Of a stretch of DNA of 46,219 nt, positions 24,354 through 33,343 are shown piece after piece. Both the position numbers and the translations under genes were made by a program. Each line of letters starts with the position of its first letter. The first letter of the stretch is position 1. The notes under the pieces are model-generated. The model had not been told where the DNA came from, did not search any database, and saw nothing but the letters and a program-made list of their open reading frames with translations. The stretch covers positions 1-46,219 of the forward strand of contig JAPZRK010000116.1 in the NCBI GenBank assembly GCA_027531445.1, in the 5' to 3' direction. The stretch is from Leptospira sp. Lineage in GTDB: Bacteria; Spirochaetota; Leptospiria; Leptospirales; Leptospiraceae.

Positions 24354-25276
24354 TTTTTTTGCCAGTCTAACACCCACCATTCGTTCCATTCAAAAGAATA
24401 GAGGAGGTGGCCTGGCAAATAACTTTGCAATAATTCAACAAACGCATCTTTTTTTTCTGTGATGATTCCTGAAAAAATAAATCGATTCGATTTTACCTTT
24501 GCAAGATTGCGGATGTTCTGTGATAAGACAGCAAATGTTATATTAGCTATTGCAAGATCATAGGTTTCTTTTAAACAATTTTGATTATCCAGACCTGATT
24601 CTTCTACAGTGAATTTGATATCGGAATCAAAATCATTTTCTTGCCAATTTGACCATGCGGCTTTGACTGCATTTGGGTCGATATCTAAAGCAAAAATCCT
24701 TTTTGTGCCAAGCTTTGCGAGACCAATGGAAAGTATGCCAGAACCCGTACCTAGATCACATGCACTGTTGAAAAATGGTCCTTCCGTTTCTGCTATTGTG
24801 TCCAATCTCTCTAGTATGAGTTTAGTCGTTTCGTGATGACCCGTACCAAAGGCAACACCCGGATTGATAAATAAAGGAATGCCTTTGCTCGGCTCCCATA
24901 ATTTTTTTGTGGCCTCGGATTCCTTTTCCCAAGTTGGTATCACCCAAAGTTTTTTACCCAAAGGAAATGGTTTATAAAACTCTTTATACGCTTCTTCGTA
25001 ATCCCTTGTTTCTATGTTTCTTGATTCACAGATCGAATTATTTGGGAAATTAACTTTCAAAAAAATAAGAATTTGAAGCTCTTTGGAGAGTTCATCCGTA
25101 TTTAAATAGATTCGAATATTCGTATTTTCTTTTAGGATACCTTGGTCTGGTTCCTTTGGGGCATCTCCATCAAATAGGATTTCATAGTATCCTGCCACTT
25201 GAAGGAGTTCCAATAGTGAATAGAGGTCGTCGGATCCATCCTTGGGAAGGTTAACTTTGAGTTCTCTATATTCCAA
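24350..25276 (-). CDS. prmA: Ribosomal protein L11 methyltransferase
   Basis: SAM-dependent methyltransferase of 308 residues that modifies ribosomal protein L11. Diagnostic motifs are NPGVAFGTGHHETT (about 147-160; the family has DPGMAFGTGTHPTT), the SAM-binding CDLGTGSGILSIGLAKLG (about 174), FALDIDPNA and ANITFAVL. The N-terminal L11-recognition domain is shorter or more divergent than in E. coli. Last gene of the M23 peptidase to prmA block, nine bases after the XRE-cupin regulator gene. Confidence 0.85.
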   Translation of the reverse strand: MEYRELKVNLPKDGSDDLYSLLELLQVAGYYEILFDGDAPKEPDQGILKENTNIRIYLNTDELSKELQILIFLKVNFPNNSICESRNIETRDYEEAYKEFYKPFPLGKKLWVIPTWEKESEATKKLWEPSKGIPLFINPGVAFGTGHHETTKLILERLDTIAETEGPFFNSACDLGTGSGILSIGLAKLGTKRIFALDIDPNAVKAAWSNWQENDFDSDIKFTVEESGLDNQNCLKETYDLAIANITFAVLSQNIRNLAKVKSNRFIFSGIITEKKDAFVELLQSYLPGHLLYSFEWNEWWVLDWQKN

Positions 25277-25285
25277 ACTTTGGCT

Positions 25286-25909
25286 TTAGCCGACCTCGTC
25301 TGTGTAATCCATTACAAGATACATTAATGTTTCTTGGTCTGTGGGATTTGAATACTCGTGTGAGATATCTGCCTTAAAAAAAACTGAATCCTTTGCGTCC
25401 AATTCGACGACCTTTTCCCCAACGCGGAGTCTGAGTTTGCCCGAGACGACTACAATGTTTTCGGTAGTGCCGGGTTTGTGGGCCTCGGCAACTTCATGTC
25501 CACCTGGCTTTAAAACGAGTTCGTAAAATTCCGTCTTTCTGTTTCCCAAAAAAGGAAAGAGTGCACGGCTTGCAAAAACTTTGGAATTTGAATATAAAAC
25601 TTTTGAGTTTTCGGATTTGAGGACATGCACGCCGTCTTGGTTTTTTTCTTTGAGGAGTTCCGAAAAAGGAACACTCAGACCATTGGCGATCTTCCATAGA
25701 ACCGAAATCGTAGGAACAGACTTTCCTTGTTCGATTTGAGATAACATCGCCCGGCTCACACCACAACGGTTTGCCAGCTTATCAAGGGAGTAACCTTTTG
25801 TGTGTCGGATGAGTTTTAGATTTTCTTTGACGACATCTGTTATATAATCGCCAGCCTCAGCAAAGGCTAATTCTTTATCCTCTTCGGATGGTTCTAGTTT
25901 CGTAACCAT
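25286..25909 (-). CDS. XRE-family regulator with C-terminal cupin domain
   Basis: A 207-residue transcription regulator. A Cro/C1 helix-turn-helix covers about 31-86 (GYSLDKLANRCGVSRAMLSQ, then EQGKSVPTISVLWKIANGL); a cupin_2 beta-barrel covers about 125-200 (LVLKPGGHEVAEAHKPGT, GKLRLRVGEK, DSVFFKADISHEYSNP). Proteins of this layout (PuuR/SutR type) sense small ligands and regulate nearby or distant metabolic genes; here no obvious target operon adjoins. It lies between rsmI (36 bp upstream) and prmA. Confidence 0.88.
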   Translation of the reverse strand: MVTKLEPSEEDKELAFAEAGDYITDVVKENLKLIRHTKGYSLDKLANRCGVSRAMLSQIEQGKSVPTISVLWKIANGLSVPFSELLKEKNQDGVHVLKSENSKVLYSNSKVFASRALFPFLGNRKTEFYELVLKPGGHEVAEAHKPGTTENIVVVSGKLRLRVGEKVVELDAKDSVFFKADISHEYSNPTDQETLMYLVMDYTDEVG

Positions 25910-25945
25910 AATTCAAAATCCAATATAACAGAGGAAAGTCAAGAA

Positions 25946-26635
25946 CTATCGGTCTCGTTTCTGATTTTTCTCCTCAATCACAAAAACCGGCATCGCCTTC
26001 GGGTGATTTTTGACTGATTCGAACACCTCTTTTGCTGAACCTCGAAAGCTTTTTTCATATGTAAGTGAAATATCTAAATTTAAAAAGATCCTACGATCCT
26101 TTGGAACTACTTTCGAAAGTGACTCCAACATGTGTTTCGTGCGGTAAGGAGTTTCATAAAAAACAATGGTATGACCCAAAGCCAGGTAGGATTTGATTTC
26201 TCTTTCTCTCTCTTTTTGATCCTTGGAAAAAAAACCAACAAACGTAAACGGTGAGGATTGGAACCCAGATGCAGTGAGTGCCGCGATTGCCGCTGTCGGA
26301 CCCGGTGCCGCAATCACATTGAGACCGTATTCCCAAGCAAGTGGAACGAGTTTTCGTGCTGGGTCTTCCAAACCAGGGCTTCCTGAATCAGAAACAATGC
26401 AAGTGAGCGGAATTTGAAGCATTCTCAATACGAGATCTTGTATTTCTTTTGGGTCACTATGTTCGTTTAGAATTTCAAATGGTTTTTGGATCCCCAGTCG
26501 TTTTAACAGAGTTGAGGTGGTGCGATGTTCTTCTCCGAGTATAAGGTCTGCGCTTTCCAGTAACTCTTTTGTGCGAGGAGGTAAATCTCTATCGTCTCCC
26601 AAGGAATTGGAAACTAGGATCAAGGTTGGTTTCAT
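25946..26635 (-). CDS. rsmI: 16S rRNA 2'-O-ribose C1402 methyltransferase family (RsmI)
   Basis: Tetrapyrrole-methylase fold SAM-dependent enzyme of 229 residues. TLILVSNSLGDDRDLPPRT and EEHRTTSTLLKRLGI correspond to the N-terminal RsmI motifs, CIVSDSGSPGLEDPA and VIAAPGPTAAIAALTASG to the SAM-binding signature, and FVGFF to the last motif. The N-terminal motif is less typical than in E. coli RsmI (ATPIGNLGD), so substrate is slightly uncertain. The start is taken at ATG 26635 because it overlaps the stop of the HAD gene as ATGA; the open frame continues back to 26689 without reason to use it. Confidence 0.82.
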   Translation of the reverse strand: MKPTLILVSNSLGDDRDLPPRTKELLESADLILGEEHRTTSTLLKRLGIQKPFEILNEHSDPKEIQDLVLRMLQIPLTCIVSDSGSPGLEDPARKLVPLAWEYGLNVIAAPGPTAAIAALTASGFQSSPFTFVGFFSKDQKEREREIKSYLALGHTIVFYETPYRTKHMLESLSKVVPKDRRIFLNLDISLTYEKSFRGSAKEVFESVKNHPKAMPVFVIEEKNQKRDR

Positions 26636-27459
26636 ACTTGTGTGGAAAGAGAAAAATAAGGTTGGATTTTGATCCCTTTTTCTAAACAAGCAGAGACAAA
26701 TTCCGGATTGCCACGATCAATCGCAACACCCATTTGTTTTGCAGAACATAACATCGGAAAGTCGTTGAAGGAATCACCAAAGGCTAAATCTGGTAATCGA
26801 CCAATCCGAGATTGAATCGCTTTGACCTTTCCTTCTCCATACGTGTATGGCTCGACTAGAATCGGTAAGTTCTTGCCTGTGGAGGACTGTTCCTGTCTCA
26901 TTCCGATCACATGGTCTTCCTCCACTCCAAAATGAGAGGAGATAGCGGCAATACCAAGTTCTGGGGAAGCAGTGACAATATAAACATCCCAATCATTGCT
27001 TTTTAAAAAATCGATTAAATCTAACATCTCTCTTTGAGGAAACACAGAGGATTCCGTTCGCTCTTTGCTCACTTTCTCCCATGTCTTTCGACTCAATGAA
27101 TAAAAGTCCTCGCGATTCAATCCTTGGAATAAAAAGGAGGTCCAGCGATAGCCCATTTCAATGCCGAATTCCTTCAATTGGTAGGTGTATTCTTCCCAAA
27201 GTAGGGTGGATTTTTCAGAAATCGGTTTGGAGGTATGGTCCTTCCAGTATTCTTTGTCTCGAAATAGATGGCTAAGGTCTGAAGGAATGTGAATCATTCC
27301 TTCGTTGATGACTGATGCCATCAACTTTTCGCCGAGATCGTTTCTGATAAGCGTATTGTCAAAATCAAAACAGGCAAGACCTGCCTGCTTTCGAATGATG
27401 TCTGTTAGAAGGGAGTGGACTTCTTTATCCCAACTCCGTTGCGGAAAACTTTGATTCAC
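26632..27459 (-). CDS. HAD-IB family phosphatase (SerB-like)
   Basis: A 275-residue hydrolase of the HAD-IB type. Motif I CFDFDNTLIRND (nucleophile and acid Asp, about 34-45), motif II TASPE (about 160) and motif III FGDSFNDFPML (about 228-238) are intact, with a helical cap between. The best known members are phosphoserine phosphatases; the substrate is not evident here. Six bases separate it from the M23 peptidase gene, and its stop overlaps the rsmI start. Confidence 0.85.
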   Translation of the reverse strand: MNQSFPQRSWDKEVHSLLTDIIRKQAGLACFDFDNTLIRNDLGEKLMASVINEGMIHIPSDLSHLFRDKEYWKDHTSKPISEKSTLLWEEYTYQLKEFGIEMGYRWTSFLFQGLNREDFYSLSRKTWEKVSKERTESSVFPQREMLDLIDFLKSNDWDVYIVTASPELGIAAISSHFGVEEDHVIGMRQEQSSTGKNLPILVEPYTYGEGKVKAIQSRIGRLPDLAFGDSFNDFPMLCSAKQMGVAIDRGNPEFVSACLEKGIKIQPYFSLSTQV

Positions 27460-27464
27460 AAATA

Positions 27465-28250
27465 CTATTTAGCAAAACTCACCATACTTGTCGCAACTCC
27501 TTCTTCAAAGGGAGTGAGAAAGTTTTCTGGATTGAGATACACATTATGATAACGTACTTCAAAGTGAACATGTGGACCAGTAGATTTGCCTGTGTTTCCT
27601 GAGAATGCAATGATCTGTCCTTTTTTTACAATGTCACCTGGCTTAACTAGAATGGTATTGTTATGACCATAAACCGTGTGAAAGTGGTTGAGATCATGGT
27701 GGTAGATTTTTATGGAAAGCCCATAGTCTCCACTACGTCCCGCACCTTCGACTACACCATCTGCCGCCGCGAGCACAATCGAGTCTTTAGGAATGGCAAT
27801 GTCTACACCTGTGTGCAAGGTATTCCATCGTCTGCCAATCCGGGAGGAAATGCGCGAGCGGTTATTCGGAAGGACAGGCCAGATGAACTTGTCAATTTGA
27901 GAATCGACAGCTTCTCTGTAAAAGCCAGATTCTTGCAATTGGGCAGCGTATTCTTTGCTGTAAGGGATAAAAATAGACCGAGTGATTTTCTTTCTTTCTT
28001 TTTCTGTAATTTGGTTTGTGGAAACCACTTCTTCCAAATCGGCTCCAAACTCAGTTACTTTCTCTTCTAGGGATTTCTTTTCATGTCGGAAATCGACCCA
28101 AAGACCCCAAACATTGTCATATCTCTGGAAAACCTGATTGTCTAGGTAGACAGGCTCGTTTTTCTTTTTTTGGTAAGAGGCAAAGGCAGAAAAGGAGACA
28201 ATCAGAAGGATGGCTCCTAGAATCATAAATAAAGATCTTTTTCGTTTCAT
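27465..28250 (-). CDS. M23-family metallopeptidase
   Basis: LytM-type zinc endopeptidase acting on peptidoglycan in the periplasm, about 261 residues. A single N-terminal membrane segment or uncleaved signal (about 6-25, LFMILGAILLIVSFSAFASY) anchors it, and a charged region (about 45-110) leads to the peptidase domain. The zinc ligands are in HTGVDIA and HVHFE, with YGHNN between them, and all expected positions are present, so it should be active. ATG 28250 was chosen over GTG 28265 because GTGAGG is then a ribosome binding site nine bases upstream. The gene follows a terminator and probably starts the transcription unit that ends with prmA. Confidence 0.85.
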   Translation of the reverse strand: MKRKRSLFMILGAILLIVSFSAFASYQKKKNEPVYLDNQVFQRYDNVWGLWVDFRHEKKSLEEKVTEFGADLEEVVSTNQITEKERKKITRSIFIPYSKEYAAQLQESGFYREAVDSQIDKFIWPVLPNNRSRISSRIGRRWNTLHTGVDIAIPKDSIVLAAADGVVEGAGRSGDYGLSIKIYHHDLNHFHTVYGHNNTILVKPGDIVKKGQIIAFSGNTGKSTGPHVHFEVRYHNVYLNPENFLTPFEEGVATSMVSFAK

Positions 28251-28324
28251 CAGTTTTAGCCTCACATTTTATTGTGCACTGCCAAAATCTCACGCCAATG
28301 TTTTTGGTCAAGGAAAAGGGAGGT

Positions 28325-28370
28325 AAAAAAAATACCGATTTTGCCATAAAAGAGACATAAACCGGTATTT
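28325..28370 (-). terminator. Terminator after the fatty acid hydroxylase gene
   Basis: On the minus strand AAATACCG (28370-28363) pairs with CGGTATTT (28337-28330) across a 25-base loop and is followed by a run of eight T (28332-28325). It begins 12 bases after the hydroxylase stop codon. The loop is longer than usual. Confidence 0.6.
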
Positions 28371-28381
28371 GTCAAGGGAGG

Positions 28382-29632
28382 CTAGTAGGCTATTTTTTGG
28401 GTTTGGGACTGCTTTTGCGCTTTATAAAAGTGAATGCTCGCCATAAGTAAAAAAGCGAGGCCAATCGCGTAGGAAATCCAGCCTAGATCAAAGTATCCAA
28501 GCAGTAGAAAACCAAAAAGAAGCCTGCCCACTTCCAAATTCGTCGCCCAGGATTTGCTTTCGATCAGCGCATTGACTGCAACCAGCGAAAGTGTCACCCA
28601 AATCGCATAGAGTATCTGGGAGAGAAGTGCAAACTTTGTGACGAAGAGTAGGAAAGCAAAAGACAAGAGTAAGATTCCAACAAACCAAGCGGTGGTGTAG
28701 GAACGCACTTCTGGACTCGGATTGGGATCATACTTTACGAAGTGTTCTGGACTCACTTCTGGTATGGGAAGGTAATGAGCGGGACGATCACCTTCTGGCG
28801 GAACCCAACCTGGGCGTTTCAAAAAGACAAGGATTTTGTTGAGAATGCCTTTTGTTTGAAAGGATTGGCGGATCAGTTCCCAATAATAATGCACATTGGC
28901 ATATACTGGATTGAAACTTTTGAGAGGTTTGACTGTTCCATAAACGCAAGGCTCCTGTTCTTCTTGGAAAGTTCCAAATAGCCGATCCCAAATGATAAAG
29001 ATTCCCCCATGGTTTCGATCAATATAGATGGGGTTAATGGCATGGTGGACACGGTGGTGGGAAGGTGTCGAGAGCAAGTATTCTCCGACTTTTCCTATCT
29101 TACCAACTGCCTTTGTATGTACCCAGAACTGGTAGATGAGATTCAATTGTCCACTTGCTAGATACATCCAAGGATGGAATCCAACAAGAGCAAGTGGGAC
29201 GTAGAAGATCCAAGTTACAAGTCCGCCTAGGCCCGTCTGCCTGAGTGCAACGACTAGATTGTATTCTTCACTGTGATGGTGGATTACGTGACCTGCCCAG
29301 AGGATATTGACTTCATGTGCTAGACGATGAGACCAATAATAGCAGAAATCTTGACCAACAATACATAAAACCCAAGCCCAAGGATTGTTAAGTGCAAACT
29401 CGAAAAAACGGAAGTGTTCGTAGATATAAAAATAGGCAAACAATCCAATCCCTTTTTGAAAGAGGCCCCAAAGTTGAGAGATGATGCCAGTGCTGAGATC
29501 TGCGATCGAATCATTCAGACGGTAGAGTTGTTTTTTTTTCCAAGCACCAATGGCAACTTCTATCCCGATCAGGACAAAGAAGCCAGGAATCGCATAGGTG
29601 ACAAACGGAGGAGGCGTGAAGTTTGCAAACAT
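28382..29632 (-). CDS. Sterol desaturase/fatty acid hydroxylase superfamily membrane protein
   Basis: Membrane-bound di-iron enzyme of 416 residues with about eight membrane segments. The three His clusters are present: HRLAH (about 104-108), HVIHHH (about 117-122) and HHRVHH (about 192-197), followed by the NHGGIFIIWDRLFGTF stretch common in this superfamily. Substrates include sterols, fatty acids, alkylglycerols and carotenoids; no specific one can be given. The C-terminal quarter (about 310-410) adds four more hydrophobic segments. It starts 13 bp after rsmA and ends at a terminator, so it closes this transcription unit. Confidence 0.85.
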   Translation of the reverse strand: MFANFTPPPFVTYAIPGFFVLIGIEVAIGAWKKKQLYRLNDSIADLSTGIISQLWGLFQKGIGLFAYFYIYEHFRFFEFALNNPWAWVLCIVGQDFCYYWSHRLAHEVNILWAGHVIHHHSEEYNLVVALRQTGLGGLVTWIFYVPLALVGFHPWMYLASGQLNLIYQFWVHTKAVGKIGKVGEYLLSTPSHHRVHHAINPIYIDRNHGGIFIIWDRLFGTFQEEQEPCVYGTVKPLKSFNPVYANVHYYWELIRQSFQTKGILNKILVFLKRPGWVPPEGDRPAHYLPIPEVSPEHFVKYDPNPSPEVRSYTTAWFVGILLLSFAFLLFVTKFALLSQILYAIWVTLSLVAVNALIESKSWATNLEVGRLLFGFLLLGYFDLGWISYAIGLAFLLMASIHFYKAQKQSQTQKIAY

Positions 29633-29645
29633 AAGTTCTCAGTTG

Positions 29646-30518
29646 TCACCGTTTTGACAAAGAGTCAAGCAATTCCTGACCCAGATTCAGAAATTGTTTC
29701 CGGTTCAATTCTTCTGGTCGAGACTTAGGCGAGATTCCAATTTTTTCCCAAGCGGCAGTGACTGCTTCTTGGAAGCCAGTGTCTTGGGAAAAGGGAGATT
29801 CACGGAGACTCACTTGGATCTGTTTGCGTTTCCCCCAAAAAAAACTACGTAGCATTCGAGACCAAATGAGGAGTTCTTCCTTGGATTTGAAAATCCGTTC
29901 TGACTGGGGAGTAGGTGTGATTAGGATGAGACTCGAATCAATTTTGGGAACGGGAAAAAAACATTTTTTATGAACATGTCGGAGAAGAGTCGTTTTTCCT
30001 ATGGCTTCGAGATAAACAGAAAGAGAAGAAATTTCCCCCGTTAGGCGCTCAGCAAATTCTTTTTGCACCATAAATAAACCACCCCTCCAGTTTAAAAATT
30101 CTCCTGCAAGATAAGTGAGTATTTCGCTAGTTAGATGGTAGGGTAAATTTCCAAAGACAAAGACATTTCGATCGGCGATTTGCTCTAAGTTTTTCAGTGC
30201 GTCGCCCGGATATAAAGTCGCTTTCGGAAAGTCCTTTAAATATGTATTTTTAGCTAGTTCAATGTAAGCATGATCGATTTCGAATAAATGGGTCTTTAAA
30301 TCTAATTCAAGTATGGGTAATGTCAATGTACCAAGGCCAATGCCAATTTCCGCTACCTCCATACTTTCCGAAGTAAGTATAGATCTTGCGGAATCGATGA
30401 TAGAACGCACAATGTTTTGATCTATCAGAAAATTTTGACCGAATTTCTTTTGCGCATTTAAGCCGTTAGCAGATAGAAAATTTTGAATCTCAGTCGGTGT
30501 TGTGTATCTGGCTTGCAA
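29646..30518 (-). CDS. rsmA: 16S rRNA dimethyladenosine methyltransferase
   Basis: Enzyme that dimethylates the two adjacent adenines near the 3' end of 16S rRNA; 290 residues. Motifs: KKFGQNFLIDQNIV (about 24-37), the SAM-binding EIGIGLGTLTLPIL (about 57-70) and the catalytic NLPYHLTSEIL (about 123-133). The start is TTG at 30518, supported by AGGGGA five bases upstream. The gene begins inside the end of comEC (29 bp overlap, different frame), so translation is probably coupled. Confidence 0.9.
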   Translation of the reverse strand: MQARYTTPTEIQNFLSANGLNAQKKFGQNFLIDQNIVRSIIDSARSILTSESMEVAEIGIGLGTLTLPILELDLKTHLFEIDHAYIELAKNTYLKDFPKATLYPGDALKNLEQIADRNVFVFGNLPYHLTSEILTYLAGEFLNWRGGLFMVQKEFAERLTGEISSLSVYLEAIGKTTLLRHVHKKCFFPVPKIDSSLILITPTPQSERIFKSKEELLIWSRMLRSFFWGKRKQIQVSLRESPFSQDTGFQEAVTAAWEKIGISPKSRPEELNRKQFLNLGQELLDSLSKR

Positions 30519-32316
30519 GCAGTTCCCCTGTGCTTACTATTTTCCACTTCGATGAAATCCCAAGAAGTTTTTGGTATTTTTTCCAATCTTCTACATTTTC
30601 TTTGCTCCAACTCGGAAAATCCAAAATCAACAATCCTGGGGAATTCTGACTTGCTTGTAGCGTTCGTGTTGGAAAGTTTCTTTCCAATCCCTTTAATGTA
30701 TTGAGCAATTGAAATAGTTTGCGTTTGTCACCATTATAACGAATCCATATTTCATTTTTCCCTCGCCCCATTTTGGGGATAGAAAGTAGATCTTTCGAGC
30801 CGTCTATTATTTTGAGTTCTGCAATCCTTCCCTCCATTCGTTGGATGCGTTTTTGTAAAGAAATTGCATATGGTAAACAACTTTCATTTTCAAGAAATAT
30901 TTGGTTTATTTTTTTAATTTGAATTTTTGAGATTATCTTTGCGAAATTCCTTTCCGCATAACAAGATCCAGTTGCAATGAATTTTGAATCAGATAAAAAA
31001 AAAGCATTTCCCTTGTAGATCCAACTCATGGAAGAAGTCTGTCTTTTGGAAATAGAGTCAAAATAGTAGATTCCTAAGGGCTGGAAACTTAGGATTAGAA
31101 AAAAAATGAAACCTTTTAATTTGCGATTACAATCACGTAGATAGATAAAAACAATCAGGAGTGAAATTAGAAGAAAATAAACAAAGAGTAATTTGGGCGG
31201 ATTTTCCCAAGAATAAAAAAATGAGAATAAATCCGTACACTTAGAAACCAAAAATAAAAAAAATCTTAGAAATATATCCGTGATTACCCAAAGGTAACGA
31301 ATCAGTATTCCTCCAATCATCCATTCCAAAAATAAATTGAGATAAAGCAACGGCAAGAGAATGGAAGCAACTGGAACTACAATCAAATTGATCCATAAAC
31401 TTCCAAAAGAAAAAGAATGAAAGATCAGGGCTAATGTAGGAAAGGTTGCGAGGGAACATGCCATCGAAAGGGTTAAATTTTCTTTCAAAAAATGGGTTTG
31501 TTTTGGAAAAAACATTCCATCTAATGCTGGTTTTATATAAAATATTCCAAACACCGCACCAAATGAAAGAAGAAAGCCTGGGCTTAAAAAATCATGAGGC
31601 AAAAATACCACAATCGTAACAGAAGAGTATGCTAATACATCGCCTGGATATGACTTCCTATAGAATAACTTTCCAAGAAGTGTATAAACAGTAAAACTAT
31701 ATGCTCTAACAAATGATACTGGAAACCCTAGCACCAGAAGATAAAAAAATGCAAATAATAGTGGAACTAAATATACAATGATTCGGTATTCCTTAAAAAA
31801 CTGTTTGAGTAAAAAAATAAAGGAACCAATAAATATACCCAAATGAAGTCCTGATGCCGCAAATAAATGTAAAATTCCACCCTCTCTAGTTCTTTCCTTA
31901 AAATCCTTTGTTAGATATTGAGTTTTTCCAAGAACGAGACCTAAAGACACTCCGATCATTTCCTTTGGAAAAGGTGAACGAACTAGAAGGGTGTGAACTT
32001 GTTTTGCAAATTGTGTTGTGATCTCACTAGGTATTCTTTTTGTTTTATCAACGTTTTCGACAACAACCACTAGCCGAAATAATGCGAACAAAAAGCAACC
32101 AAGGACAAACCATCGGATTGTCGCAAACAGAGGTTTTCTAAAGTTAAAATAGATGCAAGCAGAAGAAATGAATAAGATAAAAGAGATTAGAAATAAAATA
32201 AAAAACCAATTTAGGGAAAGAAAATATTTTGCCAGGCATGCCACGAAACACATCCCCAATGAGACCATACCCGCGACGGAACGTGGGTATAGCTTTGGCA
32301 GTAATTTTTCTCTCAC
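30490..32316 (-). CDS. ComEC/Rec2-family membrane protein
   Basis: Polytopic membrane protein of 608 residues. The competence domain signature ILHLFAASGLHLGIFIG (about 150-166; the family has HLLAISGLHV) and an N-terminal group of membrane segments are clear, giving about 11 segments in all up to residue 405. In other bacteria ComEC is the channel for single-stranded DNA during transformation. The C-terminal 200 residues, where a metallo-beta-lactamase-like nuclease domain sits in many ComEC proteins, show no HxHxDH motif. Natural competence is not implied by this gene alone. Start is GTG without a clear ribosome binding site; 52 bp after trpS. Confidence 0.85.
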   Translation of the reverse strand: MREKLLPKLYPRSVAGMVSLGMCFVACLAKYFLSLNWFFILFLISFILFISSACIYFNFRKPLFATIRWFVLGCFLFALFRLVVVVENVDKTKRIPSEITTQFAKQVHTLLVRSPFPKEMIGVSLGLVLGKTQYLTKDFKERTREGGILHLFAASGLHLGIFIGSFIFLLKQFFKEYRIIVYLVPLLFAFFYLLVLGFPVSFVRAYSFTVYTLLGKLFYRKSYPGDVLAYSSVTIVVFLPHDFLSPGFLLSFGAVFGIFYIKPALDGMFFPKQTHFLKENLTLSMACSLATFPTLALIFHSFSFGSLWINLIVVPVASILLPLLYLNLFLEWMIGGILIRYLWVITDIFLRFFLFLVSKCTDLFSFFYSWENPPKLLFVYFLLISLLIVFIYLRDCNRKLKGFIFFLILSFQPLGIYYFDSISKRQTSSMSWIYKGNAFFLSDSKFIATGSCYAERNFAKIISKIQIKKINQIFLENESCLPYAISLQKRIQRMEGRIAELKIIDGSKDLLSIPKMGRGKNEIWIRYNGDKRKLFQLLNTLKGLERNFPTRTLQASQNSPGLLILDFPSWSKENVEDWKKYQKLLGISSKWKIVSTGELLASQIHNTD

Positions 32317-32368
32317 ATAAAATTAGGTTAAAGACTTAGATTTTTGTTTCTGTTAAACTTGCCAAAAA

Positions 32369-33343
32369 TTAATAAATACCGATGGATTTACGTATTTCTG
32401 CAATTTTCTGTTCTGCAATGGTCTGTGCTTTTTCTTTTCCAAGCGCTAATGTCTGTTTAACGTAGCTTAGATCATTCGATAGTTGGTTTCTTTTTTCACG
32501 AAATGGACTGAATGTTTCCATAACGGTTTCTAAAAGAGCCTTTTTTAAGTCTCCATAACCGATGCCGCCTTTTCTATATTTGTCGGCAAGAATCATTTTT
32601 TCGGATTCAGTTAAGAACAAACTATGGATTTGAAAAATAATCGATTCTTCTGGATTTTTCGGTTCTTCGATTCCCTTTGAATCGCTAAGGATTGACATGA
32701 TTGACTTTTTGATTTCTTTTTCTGTCGCAAAGAGATCGATCGTATTTTTGTACGACTTTGACATCTTACTTCCATCTACACCTGGAACGATTGCTGTCTT
32801 TTCATCGATATCTGGTTCAGGTAAGACAAGAAGTTCTCCAAACTGAGAATTAAAACGTTCCGCAATGTCTCTTGCAAACTCTAGGTGCTGTTTTTGGTCC
32901 TTTCCCACGGGAACTTTATTGGCGGAAAATAATAAAATATCTGCCGCCATAAGGATCGGGTAGGTAAAGAGTCCTGCACTTGGATTGAAACCTTTTGCTA
33001 CCTTATCTTTGAATGAATGGGCTAGTTGCAATTGTGAAACAGTAATGGATTGTGCAAGATACCAGGTGAATTCAGTAACTTGTGGGACGTCACTTTGGAT
33101 CCAAAAAGTTGATTTTGTTGGATCTACTCCCAATGCCAACAGATCGAGAGCGGCAGATAGAGTATTGTCTTCAAGCTCTTGTTTTGAAGAAAAAGTAGTG
33201 AGTGCATGTAAATTAGCTACGAATAAAAAAAGATCTGAACTTTCTTGGTATTCCAAGATTTTTCGTATGGCCGAAACATAATTACCAATATGCAGTTTCC
33301 CTGATGGCTGAACGCCTGTTAAGATTCGCAAAGGATCACTCAC
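32369..33343 (-). CDS. trpS: Tryptophan--tRNA ligase
   Basis: Class I aminoacyl-tRNA synthetase charging tRNA-Trp, 324 residues, normal for the bacterial enzyme. The HIGH-like motif is GKLHIGNY (about 15-22), the KMSKS motif GSKMSKS (about 194-200). GVQPSG and the conserved WYLAQSITVSQLQLAHSFKD region also fit. The start is GTG at 33343, overlapping the end of the upstream 649-residue gene by 8 bp. No Trp-codon leader or T-box is visible, as the gene is internal to the etfB-etfA-lolA block. Confidence 0.93.
   Translation of the reverse strand: MSDPLRILTGVQPSGKLHIGNYVSAIRKILEYQESSDLFLFVANLHALTTFSSKQELEDNTLSAALDLLALGVDPTKSTFWIQSDVPQVTEFTWYLAQSITVSQLQLAHSFKDKVAKGFNPSAGLFTYPILMAADILLFSANKVPVGKDQKQHLEFARDIAERFNSQFGELLVLPEPDIDEKTAIVPGVDGSKMSKSYKNTIDLFATEKEIKKSIMSILSDSKGIEEPKNPEESIIFQIHSLFLTESEKMILADKYRKGGIGYGDLKKALLETVMETFSPFREKRNQLSNDLSYVKQTLALGKEKAQTIAEQKIAEIRKSIGIY

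Noticed and set aside
32317..32368. Hairpin between trpS and comEC
   Set aside because: Only GTTTAAC-like short complementarity without T-run; not enough for terminator or attenuator.
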